64,000 nucleotides of DNA, from positions 124,001-188,000 of the forward strand of contig NZ_CANMBB010000007.1 of NCBI RefSeq assembly GCF_947495965.1. Direction: 5' to 3'. Numbering within the stretch: the first letter of the stretch is position 1; the number at the start of each line of letters is the position of its first letter. Under the pieces are notes generated by a model. The model saw nothing but the letters and a program-made list of their open reading frames with translations. It was not told where the DNA came from and did no database searches. Of this stretch, positions 20,474 to 28,318 are shown one piece after another. The position numbers and the translations under genes are program-made. The stretch comes from an uncultured Maribacter sp. Its GTDB lineage: Bacteria; Bacteroidota; Bacteroidia; Flavobacteriales; Flavobacteriaceae.

Positions 20474-21451
20474 TTATTCCCATCTTTTTAAACGCCAATC
20501 TTTCTGTTTTTCTTTAGATAAGAAAGTCCAAATTACTACTCTACTTATTTTATTTCCTTGCCCCATAGGCAAAGTACCAACTTCTTTTGCTTCTACCCTT
20601 TCTAGTAATTTATGTACTATTGGCAAATTAGATTCTTTAGACACTAAGGTAGAAAACCACAAACATGAATTTGCAAATTGCCTACTTTGGTAAATCATAT
20701 CTTTTACAAATTTCATTTCACCACCATTGCACCATAACTCGTTTGCTTGTCCTCCAAAATTTAGCGTAGGTTTCGGTTTTTTATCTCCTCGTAAATTTTT
20801 TAATTTTCTTCTTGTTCCTCTTTGGGCTTCTTCTAAAGAACCATGAAAAGGTGGATTACAAACCGTTAAATCAAACAACTCCCCCTCTTTAATAATTCCT
20901 TTAAAAAAATCTCTAGAACTAGATTGCTGCCGCAATTCTATTTTTTTACATAAATGTGGATTTTTATCAATAATATTCTCTGCAGCTTCTATTGCTTTTG
21001 CATCAATATCAGAACCAACAAAAGTCCACCCATACTCAGCTTCCCCAATAATAGGATAAATACAATTAGCCCCTACTCCAATATCTAAACATTTAATATT
21101 GCTATTTTTCTTAATACCCCCTTCTAACGTTTCTGGAACATCTCTATATAAAACATCTGCTACATTATGCATATAATCTGCCCTTCCAGGAATAGGCGGA
21201 CATAGAAAGTTAGTTGGAATTTCCCAAAAACTAATCTTATAATAATGCATTAACAAAGCGGTATTTAACATTTTTACCGCTTGTGGGTCAAAAAAATTAA
21301 TAGATAAGTCGTTGTACGCATTTGGTTGCACAAAGGGCTTTAAATCTGGAAAAGTTGTAATTAAAGCATCAAAATCATAACGATTTCTATGCTTACTTCT
21401 AATATGCAGTGTAACTTTTTCTTTTGGGTGTTTTCTTTTTACTCCTCCCAT
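20474..21451 (-). CDS. rlmF: 23S rRNA (adenine(1618)-N(6))-methyltransferase RlmF
   Basis: Methylates N6 of A1618 (E. coli numbering) of 23S rRNA using SAM. The class I fold shows motif I as LDIGVGANCIYPIIG and the catalytic NPPF motif in VCNPPFHGSLEEAQRGTRRK, which is a hallmark of RlmF. Length 325 aa is in the usual range and the N-terminus (KRKHPKEKVTLHIRSKHRNRYDF) is typical. Its ATG overlaps the stop of the upstream esterase gene by one base (TAATG), so the two form a coupled pair. Confidence 0.95.
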   Translation of the reverse strand: MGGVKRKHPKEKVTLHIRSKHRNRYDFDALITTFPDLKPFVQPNAYNDLSINFFDPQAVKMLNTALLMHYYKISFWEIPTNFLCPPIPGRADYMHNVADVLYRDVPETLEGGIKKNSNIKCLDIGVGANCIYPIIGEAEYGWTFVGSDIDAKAIEAAENIIDKNPHLCKKIELRQQSSSRDFFKGIIKEGELFDLTVCNPPFHGSLEEAQRGTRRKLKNLRGDKKPKPTLNFGGQANELWCNGGEMKFVKDMIYQSRQFANSCLWFSTLVSKESNLPIVHKLLERVEAKEVGTLPMGQGNKISRVVIWTFLSKEKQKDWRLKRWE

Positions 21452-22338
21452 TAATTCATCTTCATTTGTTCCTCAAAAAATAATACTGATTTATCTAAAG
21501 TAAGCTTCATTAATTCTTTATTGTGCCAAAATCCATGTGGTGCTCTTGGTAAAGAAACCAACTCACAATACACATCATACGTAGATAACTTAGCTACACT
21601 ATTTACAGATTGCTTAAATGGAACAATTTTATCTGCACTACTATGTATAAATAGCATTGGCGAAGATGTTTTACTAATATGAAAGTATGGAGAAGCTAAC
21701 TTCCAAATATCTTTATTCTCTGTGTATGAAACTCCTAACCACTCTGTTAAAGGGGCACTTTCTGGAACTAAAGAAAAATCTGCATCTGCCGCTAATATTA
21801 CTGCAGCATTAACTTTAAAATCATTAGGATTACCAACAGGATTTAATGGCGATATTTCATTTGTTGTTGCAAGCATCATTGCCAAATACGCTCCAGCAGA
21901 ACCCCCTAAAACACCAACCGCATTAGCATTTAATTTGTATTCCTTAGCATTCTCTTTTACCCATTGCACAGCTGCCTTAGCATCTATAACAGCTCCTGGA
22001 AAAAGTGCTTCTTTTGTGGTTCTATATTCTATACATGCTGCTGCAAATCCTCTTTTTGCTATTTCCTTAGCTATTTTTGCAAAGCCATCCTTGTCGCCAA
22101 CTTTAAAACCACCACCTCTAATTACAACAATAGTTCTTAATTTTCCTTTAAAAACTTTTGGCTTGTACAAATCTAATAACAGGGTATCTTTCTTATAAGT
22201 TGCATACCTAATATCTTTTACAACAGCTATAGAAGTTTCTATTGCTACAGAATCTTTCTGAGAAAAAACAAAAGTAGACACAAAACAAAAAAGCAAGGTA
22301 ATTGCAAATTGGAGCTTATATTTAATTACTTTCTTCAT
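21451..22338 (-). CDS. exported alpha/beta-hydrolase (BD-FAE-like esterase)
   Basis: Start moved to the internal ATG (MKKVIKYKLQF), which gives a 295-aa protein with a clear signal peptide ending FVFSQ; the longer ORF would bury it. The fold is alpha/beta-hydrolase: oxyanion region VIRGGGFKVGDK, nucleophile elbow GVLGGSAGAYLA (GxSxG), and the catalytic His in PHGFWHN, with Asp probably in SSADKIVPF. This arrangement is common in carbohydrate or lipid esterases of the BD-FAE type. Substrate unknown. Coupled to rlmF downstream. Confidence 0.85.
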   Translation of the reverse strand: MKKVIKYKLQFAITLLFCFVSTFVFSQKDSVAIETSIAVVKDIRYATYKKDTLLLDLYKPKVFKGKLRTIVVIRGGGFKVGDKDGFAKIAKEIAKRGFAAACIEYRTTKEALFPGAVIDAKAAVQWVKENAKEYKLNANAVGVLGGSAGAYLAMMLATTNEISPLNPVGNPNDFKVNAAVILAADADFSLVPESAPLTEWLGVSYTENKDIWKLASPYFHISKTSSPMLFIHSSADKIVPFKQSVNSVAKLSTYDVYCELVSLPRAPHGFWHNKELMKLTLDKSVLFFEEQMKMN

Positions 22339-22387
22339 AAATAACACCACATTTATTAATACTCTCATAACTACTTACTAATTAAAT

Positions 22388-23143
22388 TTACTTATTGGAA
22401 CTTAAGTTTGTAATAAAAGAACTTACGACATAAAAAATAATAACAAATGGTATTGCTAAAAACTGTAATGTTAGTATTAAAACTAAGCTTATAATTATGA
22501 AAATATAGCGTAGAGCGTTATCCTTAAAACTCCAATTTTTAAATTTAAGAGCAAAGAGAGAAATATTAGCATTTAAAAGATATGTACTAAGTATAGTAAC
22601 ACTAATTAAAAACCATTGATTTAAAATTATACTATTTAAAAAATCATTATTATGATGTAATAATATTAATGGTAACGACAATATTAATAAAGCATTTGCT
22701 GGCGTTGGAAGCCCAGTAAAGGAAGTAACTTGATTTTCATCTATATTAAATTTTGCCAACCTATAAGCAGATGCTAAAGTAATTAAGAATCCTAAAAAAG
22801 GTAAAGGCGAGACTTTTAATCCTACCCAAAAAGTAGTGTCCGATGCTTGGGATGCCATATCTACATTCCATCCGCCAGACATAGACATTGCTAATAATTG
22901 AAACATTACAATACCAGGAACTACACCACTAGTAACCATATCTGCAAGAGAATCTAACTGCAACCCCAAAGAACTTTGCACGTTTAGAACACGAGCCGCT
23001 AAACCATCAAAAAAATCAAAAAATATACCTAAAAAAACAAATAAAGCAGCAAGCTCTAATTGATTTAAAACCGCAAAAATTACCGCTACACAACCGCAAA
23101 ATAAATTACCTAAGGTTATTAAATTAGGAATATGTTTTTTCAT
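22388..23143 (-). CDS. pssA: CDP-diacylglycerol--serine O-phosphatidyltransferase
   Basis: Integral membrane enzyme that makes phosphatidylserine, precursor of phosphatidylethanolamine. The CDP-alcohol phosphotransferase motif is complete: DGLAARVLNVQSSLGLQLD then SLAD, i.e. DGxxAR...G...D...D, at about residues 45-70. Some six to eight membrane helices cover the protein (251 aa). It is divergent from the DUF4105 gene, and no psd gene is seen in the window. Confidence 0.92.
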   Translation of the reverse strand: MKKHIPNLITLGNLFCGCVAVIFAVLNQLELAALFVFLGIFFDFFDGLAARVLNVQSSLGLQLDSLADMVTSGVVPGIVMFQLLAMSMSGGWNVDMASQASDTTFWVGLKVSPLPFLGFLITLASAYRLAKFNIDENQVTSFTGLPTPANALLILSLPLILLHHNNDFLNSIILNQWFLISVTILSTYLLNANISLFALKFKNWSFKDNALRYIFIIISLVLILTLQFLAIPFVIIFYVVSSFITNLSSNK

Positions 23144-23244
23144 CTTTTTTTGTATACTTTACGTAAAAGTAAGACATTTTTTCAGGAATGGGATTTGTTC
23201 CTAAATTATTCAGATATTTGCAATACATTAACTATTTCCTAATC

Positions 23245-24432
23245 ATGTTTATTAAAAAATTATTGTTTTGTTTAATTGTTCTTTACAGCACTTTTAACAG
23301 TGCGCAAAACAAAATAGAATTATCCCCATTATCCAAAGTTAGCCTATTAACCATAGGACCTCAAGAAGAACTCAGTTCTAAATTTGGACATAGTGCTTTT
23401 AGAATACAAGACCCAACATTAGGAATAGACGTTACCTATAATTATGGGATGTTTGATTTTAGTGATCCGTATTTCTACTTTAAATTTACTACCGGAAAAC
23501 TACCCTATAAAATTGGCAGGCACTCTTTTGAAAATTTCATGTACACCTATAAAGTTGAAAACAAATGGGTAAAAGAGCAGCATTTAGCTTTAAATTTAAA
23601 AGAGAAAAACGATTTAATAGCCTTTTTAGAAAACAATTTACTTCCAGAAAACAAGTATTATAAATACGATTTCTTGTTTGATAATTGCGCTACTAAAATC
23701 CCTGAAGTTTTAAATAAAGTAACCCATAACAACTTACTTTATAATTACCCTCATTTAAAAAAGAAAAAAACATTTAGAGATTTAATACATGAGTTTTTAG
23801 TAGCAAATGAATGGTCTACTTTTGGAATAGATTTAGCTCTTGGTTCTGTAATTGATAAAGAAGCTACACTTTGGGAACATCAATTTTCACCAATTTATGT
23901 GTACCATCAATTAGAACATACTACTAAAAAAGATGGTACTCCATTAGTTTCTAAAACTGCTATGATTTTAAAATCTAAACCAGAAGAAAAAAACAACTTA
24001 TTTATTCTTAGTCCTCTTTTTTGGTTAGGGTTAACCCTAATAGCAACAAGTATAATAACAATTAAAGATTATACCTCAAAAAAAAGAACAAAATGGCTAG
24101 ATGTTGTTCTTTTCTTAGCAACTGGTCTTGCTGGCTTATTAATACTCTTTCTATGGTTAGGAACAGACCACACTGCAACTGCATGGAATTTTAATTTCTT
24201 ATGGGCATTTCCTATAAACCTATATTTTGCTTTTTTAGTAAGAAAAAACAAACTACCGGAAACTATAAAACTATACCTCATTATTCTTTTATCCCTAATT
24301 TTAGTTACTATGTTTTTATGGGTTGCAGAAATACAAGTATTCTCTCCTTTGTTAATTTTTATACTCCTTTCATTAATAATAAGGTACCTTTACATACTTT
24401 TTTATTTAAGGCACTCCCATATTAAATCCTAG
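23245..24432 (+). CDS. DUF4105 membrane protein (Lnb-like)
   Basis: Start moved 19 codons in to MFIKKLLFCLIVLYSTFNSAQ, a clean signal peptide, leaving 395 aa. A periplasmic papain-like domain follows (about 25-240), with conserved EELSSKFGHSAFR (His) and FLFDNCATKIPEVL (Cys), matching DUF4105/Lnb N-terminal periplasmic domain. The C-terminal part has about five membrane helices. From memory, Lnb proteins of Bacteroides have been reported as the lipoprotein N-acyltransferase of the phylum; a role in completing lipoproteins is therefore likely here but not shown by the sequence alone. It is divergent from pssA, a phospholipid enzyme. Confidence 0.8.
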   Translation: MFIKKLLFCLIVLYSTFNSAQNKIELSPLSKVSLLTIGPQEELSSKFGHSAFRIQDPTLGIDVTYNYGMFDFSDPYFYFKFTTGKLPYKIGRHSFENFMYTYKVENKWVKEQHLALNLKEKNDLIAFLENNLLPENKYYKYDFLFDNCATKIPEVLNKVTHNNLLYNYPHLKKKKTFRDLIHEFLVANEWSTFGIDLALGSVIDKEATLWEHQFSPIYVYHQLEHTTKKDGTPLVSKTAMILKSKPEEKNNLFILSPLFWLGLTLIATSIITIKDYTSKKRTKWLDVVLFLATGLAGLLILFLWLGTDHTATAWNFNFLWAFPINLYFAFLVRKNKLPETIKLYLIILLSLILVTMFLWVAEIQVFSPLLIFILLSLIIRYLYILFYLRHSHIKS

Positions 24433-24441
24433 TTTTAAAAC

Positions 24442-26319
24442 ATGAATTTACTTACTGTAGAAAATATTGCTAAATCCTTTGGCGAACTTGTTCTTTTTGA
24501 CAACCTTTCTTTTGGCATTAACAAAGACCAGAAAATTGCTTTAATTGCTAAAAATGGTAGTGGAAAAACATCTATTTTAAATATTTTATCGGGTGCAGAA
24601 AATCCAGATAGTGGGCAAGTAAATTATCGCAAAGGAACCAGAGTATCTTTTCTAGAGCAAGAACCAAAAATGGACCCTAACCTTACTATTGAAGAGACTA
24701 TTTTTGCTTCGGATAATGAGGTCCTAAAAGTAATAAGAGCTTATGAAAAAGCTTTAAATAATCCAGAAGACGCAGAGGCTTACCAAAAAGCTTTTGAAGC
24801 AATGGACCGTTTTAATGCATGGGATTTTGAAACCCAATACAAGCAAATTTTATTTAAACTTAAGTTAGAAGACTTAAACTTAAAAGTAGGACTATTATCT
24901 GGGGGGCAAAAAAAGAGATTAGCTTTAGCAGATGCACTAATTAACAAACCCGATTTATTAATTCTAGATGAACCAACTAACCATCTAGATTTAGAAATGA
25001 TAGAATGGTTAGAGCAATATTTTGCTAAAGAAAACATGACACTCTTTATGGTTACCCACGATCGTTACTTCTTAGAACGCGTTTGTAATGAAATTATAGA
25101 GCTAGATGGCGGGCAACTTTACCCTTACAAAGGAAATTATTCTTACTATTTAGAAAAGAAAGAAGCAAGGCAAGAACAAGAAGCTGTAGAACACCATAAA
25201 TCTAAGTTATTATTTAAAAAAGAATTAGATTGGATGCGTAGGCAGCCAAAAGCAAGAACCACAAAATCTAAATCTAGGATAGACGATTTTCATGCCATTA
25301 AGGAAAAAGCTAATAATAGAAGAAAAGAACACGAGGTTCAGTTAGAGATTAACATGACCCGTATGGGAAGTAAAATTATAGAGCTTCATAAAATATCTAA
25401 AGCTTTTCCTGAAAAACCTATTTTAGACCAATTTGATTATAGTTTTACAAAAGGAGAACGGGTAGGTATTATTGGAAAAAACGGTACTGGAAAATCTACT
25501 TTTTTAAATATAATTGCAGGAAAAGGAAAACCAGATAGCGGAAAGGTTGTAATTGGAGATACCATTAAATTTGGTTACTACACTCAAAAAGGTATTGAAA
25601 TAAAAGAAGGTCAAAAAGTAATAGATGTTATTCGAGATTTTGGAGATTATATTCCTCTTAGTAAAGGAAGACAAATATCTGCACAACAACTTTTAGAACG
25701 CTTCCTTTTTGACAGAAAAAAACAATATGATTTTGTAGACAAATTAAGTGGTGGCGAACGCAAAAGACTGTATTTATGTACCGTTTTAATACAAAATCCT
25801 AATTTTTTAATTCTAGATGAACCTACAAACGATTTAGACATTGTTACCCTAAATGTATTAGAAAGCTTCTTATTAGATTTCCCAGGATGCCTCATGGTGG
25901 TTTCCCACGACAGGTATTTTATGGATAAAATTGTAGACCATTTATTTGTTTTTAGAGGCAATGCAGAAATAGAGAATTTTCCAGGAAATTATTCTGACTA
26001 CAGAGCCTATGAAGACAGTCAGGTTTTAGAAAAAAGAGAGCAAAAAGAAAACACTACATCTAATTCTAAAAACTCTTGGAAAGCCGAGAGCAAAACTGGC
26101 ACAAAATTATCCTATGCCCAACAAAAGGAATACAACCAACTAGAAAGAGAAATACAAAAGCTTGAAAATAAAAAAACAAAAGCGCAAAATGAATTTACAA
26201 ATCCAGAATTATCTGGAGATGATATTACTAAACTCTCAAAAAAACTACAAGAAATAACTTCTGATATTGAAACAAAAACAGAACGTTGGTTTGAGCTTTC
26301 TGCTATGTTAGAAAGCTAA
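24442..26319 (+). CDS. ABC-F family ATPase (Uup-like)
   Basis: A soluble twin-ATPase of the ABC-F class, which acts on ribosomes, not in membrane transport. First cassette: AKNGSGKTS and LSGGQKKRLALADAL; second cassette: GKNGTGKST and LSGGERKRLYLC; Walker B LILDEPTNHLDLE and LILDEPTNDLDIV. A charged linker (about 245-305) joins them, and a C-terminal coiled coil (about 560-625; QLEREIQKLENKKTKAQNEF) is Uup-like. Length 625 aa fits. It lies 9 bases after the DUF4105 gene and 7 bases before the next gene, so it is in an operon of unrelated functions. Confidence 0.9.
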   Translation: MNLLTVENIAKSFGELVLFDNLSFGINKDQKIALIAKNGSGKTSILNILSGAENPDSGQVNYRKGTRVSFLEQEPKMDPNLTIEETIFASDNEVLKVIRAYEKALNNPEDAEAYQKAFEAMDRFNAWDFETQYKQILFKLKLEDLNLKVGLLSGGQKKRLALADALINKPDLLILDEPTNHLDLEMIEWLEQYFAKENMTLFMVTHDRYFLERVCNEIIELDGGQLYPYKGNYSYYLEKKEARQEQEAVEHHKSKLLFKKELDWMRRQPKARTTKSKSRIDDFHAIKEKANNRRKEHEVQLEINMTRMGSKIIELHKISKAFPEKPILDQFDYSFTKGERVGIIGKNGTGKSTFLNIIAGKGKPDSGKVVIGDTIKFGYYTQKGIEIKEGQKVIDVIRDFGDYIPLSKGRQISAQQLLERFLFDRKKQYDFVDKLSGGERKRLYLCTVLIQNPNFLILDEPTNDLDIVTLNVLESFLLDFPGCLMVVSHDRYFMDKIVDHLFVFRGNAEIENFPGNYSDYRAYEDSQVLEKREQKENTTSNSKNSWKAESKTGTKLSYAQQKEYNQLEREIQKLENKKTKAQNEFTNPELSGDDITKLSKKLQEITSDIETKTERWFELSAMLES

Positions 26320-26326
26320 GTTTGTT

Positions 26327-26821
26327 ATGTATTCTTTTATTTCGCATATAAAATTTTTATTCTCTGCTACCAATCAACATGGTGTGCACTCCCCTTTTAT
26401 ATATTCTTATATTACAAAAGGACTTTATACTAAAAAGAAATTTGCGACATTAAAAAATGTAGATATACTTCTAAAAAGCATACACTATTTTAATATTAAA
26501 AATTTAAAGATAGACTCTGAAAGTAGCTTCTATCAAAATAACATTAAAACAAATTTCCCTAATTTAGAAACCAATGCTTCCCAATTTGATGGCATATATT
26601 TAGAAAACTGCAAAGATTGGAACAATACTATTATAGAAAAAGAAATAAAAAACACTACTTGGGTTCTTATTAATAATATACACCACAATAGAGAAGAAAA
26701 TTCCTTTTGGGAAAAGATTAAAAAACAAAAAGAGGTAAAGGTAAGTATAGATTTCTTTTATTGCGGTATTCTCTTTTTTAGAAAAGAACAAGAAAAAGAA
26801 CATTTTAAAATTAGATACTAA
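26327..26821 (+). CDS. degenerate/shortened class I methyltransferase-like protein
   Basis: A 164-aa protein starting MYSFISHIKFLFSATNQHGVHSPF. The NQHGVHSPF segment and the end (DFFYCGILFFRKEQEKEHFKIRY) match, from memory, the two ends of about 240-260 aa flavobacterial SAM-dependent methyltransferases. The middle that should hold the SAM-binding glycine motif (LELGTSLG-like) is missing or unrecognisable; the only remnant is the stretch around residues 45-60 (IHYFNIKNLKID). So catalysis is unlikely. The frame is open, with normal codon use and 7-base spacing from the ABC-F gene, arguing for a maintained small protein and not a fresh pseudogene. Confidence 0.65.
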   Translation: MYSFISHIKFLFSATNQHGVHSPFIYSYITKGLYTKKKFATLKNVDILLKSIHYFNIKNLKIDSESSFYQNNIKTNFPNLETNASQFDGIYLENCKDWNNTIIEKEIKNTTWVLINNIHHNREENSFWEKIKKQKEVKVSIDFFYCGILFFRKEQEKEHFKIRY

Positions 26822-26880
26822 AAGATTAATTTTAATGCAAAATAACGCTCTGAGTGTTAAAATATAGATTATTAAGTTAA

Positions 26881-26970
26881 CTCGGGGCAAGCCCACGAGA
26901 CATTAGAAGGAAAATTAGTATTGATTTCGACGCAAGCGTCGGAACATTTAAATCTCGATTATCGAGTAAA
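26881..26970 (+). repeat. 90-bp dispersed repeat, copy 1
   Basis: One of three ungapped 90-bp copies (others at 34350 and 38424), all on this strand. It holds three inverted repeats: CTCG...CGAG around GGGCAAGCCC, CGACGCAAGCGTCG, and CTCGATTATCGAG. The last about 30 bases are nearly identical in all copies. It lies between the methyltransferase-like gene and the 46-aa ORF. Just before it, 26843-26859 forms a small 7-bp hairpin (TAACGCT / AGTGTTA) that may be a weak terminator. Confidence 0.85.
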
Positions 26971-26980
26971 TTAGAATATT

Positions 26981-27121
26981 ATGGAAGGAAATACTATGTA
27001 TTACGTATTAGGCGGAGTTGCAATGTTATATCTAATTGTTTCTATAAGAAATCGTCAAAAATCTAAGAATAGAAAATCTAGAAAATTTATGAGCGATTAT
27101 AACCGAAAAAATAAAAAATAA
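26981..27121 (+). CDS. 46-aa single-pass membrane protein
   Basis: Too short for the ORF track. ATG at 26981 (a second in-frame ATG at 26996 follows a GGAAGGAA stretch and may be the real start). The product has one hydrophobic segment (VLGGVAMLYLIVSI) followed by a strongly basic tail (RNRQKSKNRKSRKF), the positive-inside layout of a small membrane protein. It sits 10 bases after the 90-bp repeat and 36 bases before the cobalamin adenosyltransferase gene. Function unknown; real-gene status rests on composition and placement. Confidence 0.55.
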   Translation: MEGNTMYYVLGGVAMLYLIVSIRNRQKSKNRKSRKFMSDYNRKNKK

Positions 27122-27157
27122 ACCTCTCTACTCCTTACCCACCCTAAAGCTTTACCT

Positions 27158-27733
27158 ATGAAAATTTATACTAAAACTGGAGATAAAGGAACCTCTGCTC
27201 TATTTGGAGGCACAAGAGTCCCTAAACATCATATTAGATTAGATTCTTACGGTACTATTGATGAACTTAATTCATGGATTGGCCTTATCCGTGACCAAGA
27301 AATAGATAGTATTTCTAAACAAACACTACTAACCATACAAGATAAACTTTTTACTGTAGGAGCAATTTTAGCTACAGACCCGGAAAAAGCTGTCTTAAAG
27401 AATGGAAAAGAACGCCTTTCTATTCCCAAAATATCAGACGCAGATATTACTTTCTTGGAAGATAATATGGATACTATGGAAACACAGTTACCACAAATGA
27501 CTCATTTTATTTTACCAGGCGGACACACAACCGTGTCATACTGTCATATAGCACGAACAGTTTGCAGAAGAGCAGAAAGGATGATTTCTTTTTTAAATGA
27601 AAATGAACCTACAGATGGTAATGTTTTGTCATTTATTAATAGATTGTCCGACTATCTATTTGTATTGGCACGAAAATTGTCGTTTGACCTTAAAGCGGAA
27701 GAAATAAAATGGATACCTGAGAAAAAAGGCTAA
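27158..27733 (+). CDS. cob(I)yrinic acid a,c-diamide adenosyltransferase, PduO type
   Basis: Transfers the adenosyl group from ATP to cob(I)alamin, giving coenzyme B12. The N-terminal ATP site is MKIYTKTGDKGTSALFGG, and the PduO-type motifs YGTIDELNSWIG and CRRAERMISFLNENE are present; length 191 aa is typical of a PduO/EutT-like single-domain enzyme. No other cobalamin gene is in the window, consistent with salvage. Cytoplasmic. Confidence 0.93.
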   Translation: MKIYTKTGDKGTSALFGGTRVPKHHIRLDSYGTIDELNSWIGLIRDQEIDSISKQTLLTIQDKLFTVGAILATDPEKAVLKNGKERLSIPKISDADITFLEDNMDTMETQLPQMTHFILPGGHTTVSYCHIARTVCRRAERMISFLNENEPTDGNVLSFINRLSDYLFVLARKLSFDLKAEEIKWIPEKKG

Positions 27734-27868
27734 TAATTTTGTTATTTATTCGTTATCAAAATATTAGAAAAAGATTTTTGTTAATAAAATATCAGAATTA
27801 CTAGCAAAAAAACTTGACTATTTATATTTAAAAATTATTTTTGCAAAAAATTAAAACATACTTTTAAT

Positions 27869-28093
27869 ATGTATTGGACATTAGAACTAGCATCTTATTT
27901 GAGTGATGCACCATGGCCTGCTACCAAAGATGAATTAATAGATTACTCTATTAGAACAGGAGCACCATTAGAGGTTGTAGAGAATTTACAATCCATGGAA
28001 GAAGAGGGCGGAGAAATTTACGAGTCCATAGAAGAAATATGGCCAGATTACCCCACCGAGGAAGATTACCTCTGGAATGAGGATGAATATTAA
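27869..28093 (+). CDS. DUF2795 family protein
   Basis: A small acidic protein of 74 aa (MYWTLELASYLSDAPWPATK...) of the DUF2795 family, with the conserved short helix bundle (DELIDYSIRTGAPLEVVENL) and an acidic C-terminus rich in Glu/Asp and Trp. No signal peptide. It stands just upstream of secA, separated by a terminator, an arrangement I believe is common in Bacteroidota. Function unknown. Confidence 0.85.
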   Translation: MYWTLELASYLSDAPWPATKDELIDYSIRTGAPLEVVENLQSMEEEGGEIYESIEEIWPDYPTEEDYLWNEDEY

Positions 28094-28114
28094 TAAAATA
28101 TTATAACAATTGCT

Positions 28115-28145
28115 ATAAAAAAGTCTCCTTGGAGGCTTTTTTTTT
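28115..28145 (+). terminator. terminator after DUF2795 gene
   Basis: Stem AAAGTCTCC / GGAGGCTTT with a two-base TT centre and a run of nine T, 22 bases past the stop codon. Confidence 0.8.
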
Positions 28146-28156
28146 ATGTAATTTTG
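28129..28156 (+). promoter_or_regulatory. candidate secA promoter overlapping the terminator
   Basis: TTG (28129-28131), 17 bases, TAATTTTG (28149-28156), fitting the Bacteroidota consensus. The TTG lies in the centre of the terminator hairpin. It predicts a leader of about 160 bases before secA. Confidence 0.4.
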
Positions 28157-28318
28157 TCAGCCGTGTAATGCTATATTTACAAATACCTAAACTGGAATAG
28201 CTTTTGTTATGTAAGAAAACAGTTGGTAAAATATACTAGGCTTAAAAAATTATTGAAAAACCAATACTTAACTATACTAGTTGTTTATGTTTTTCTCTCT
28301 AAAATATAGAATAAAATT

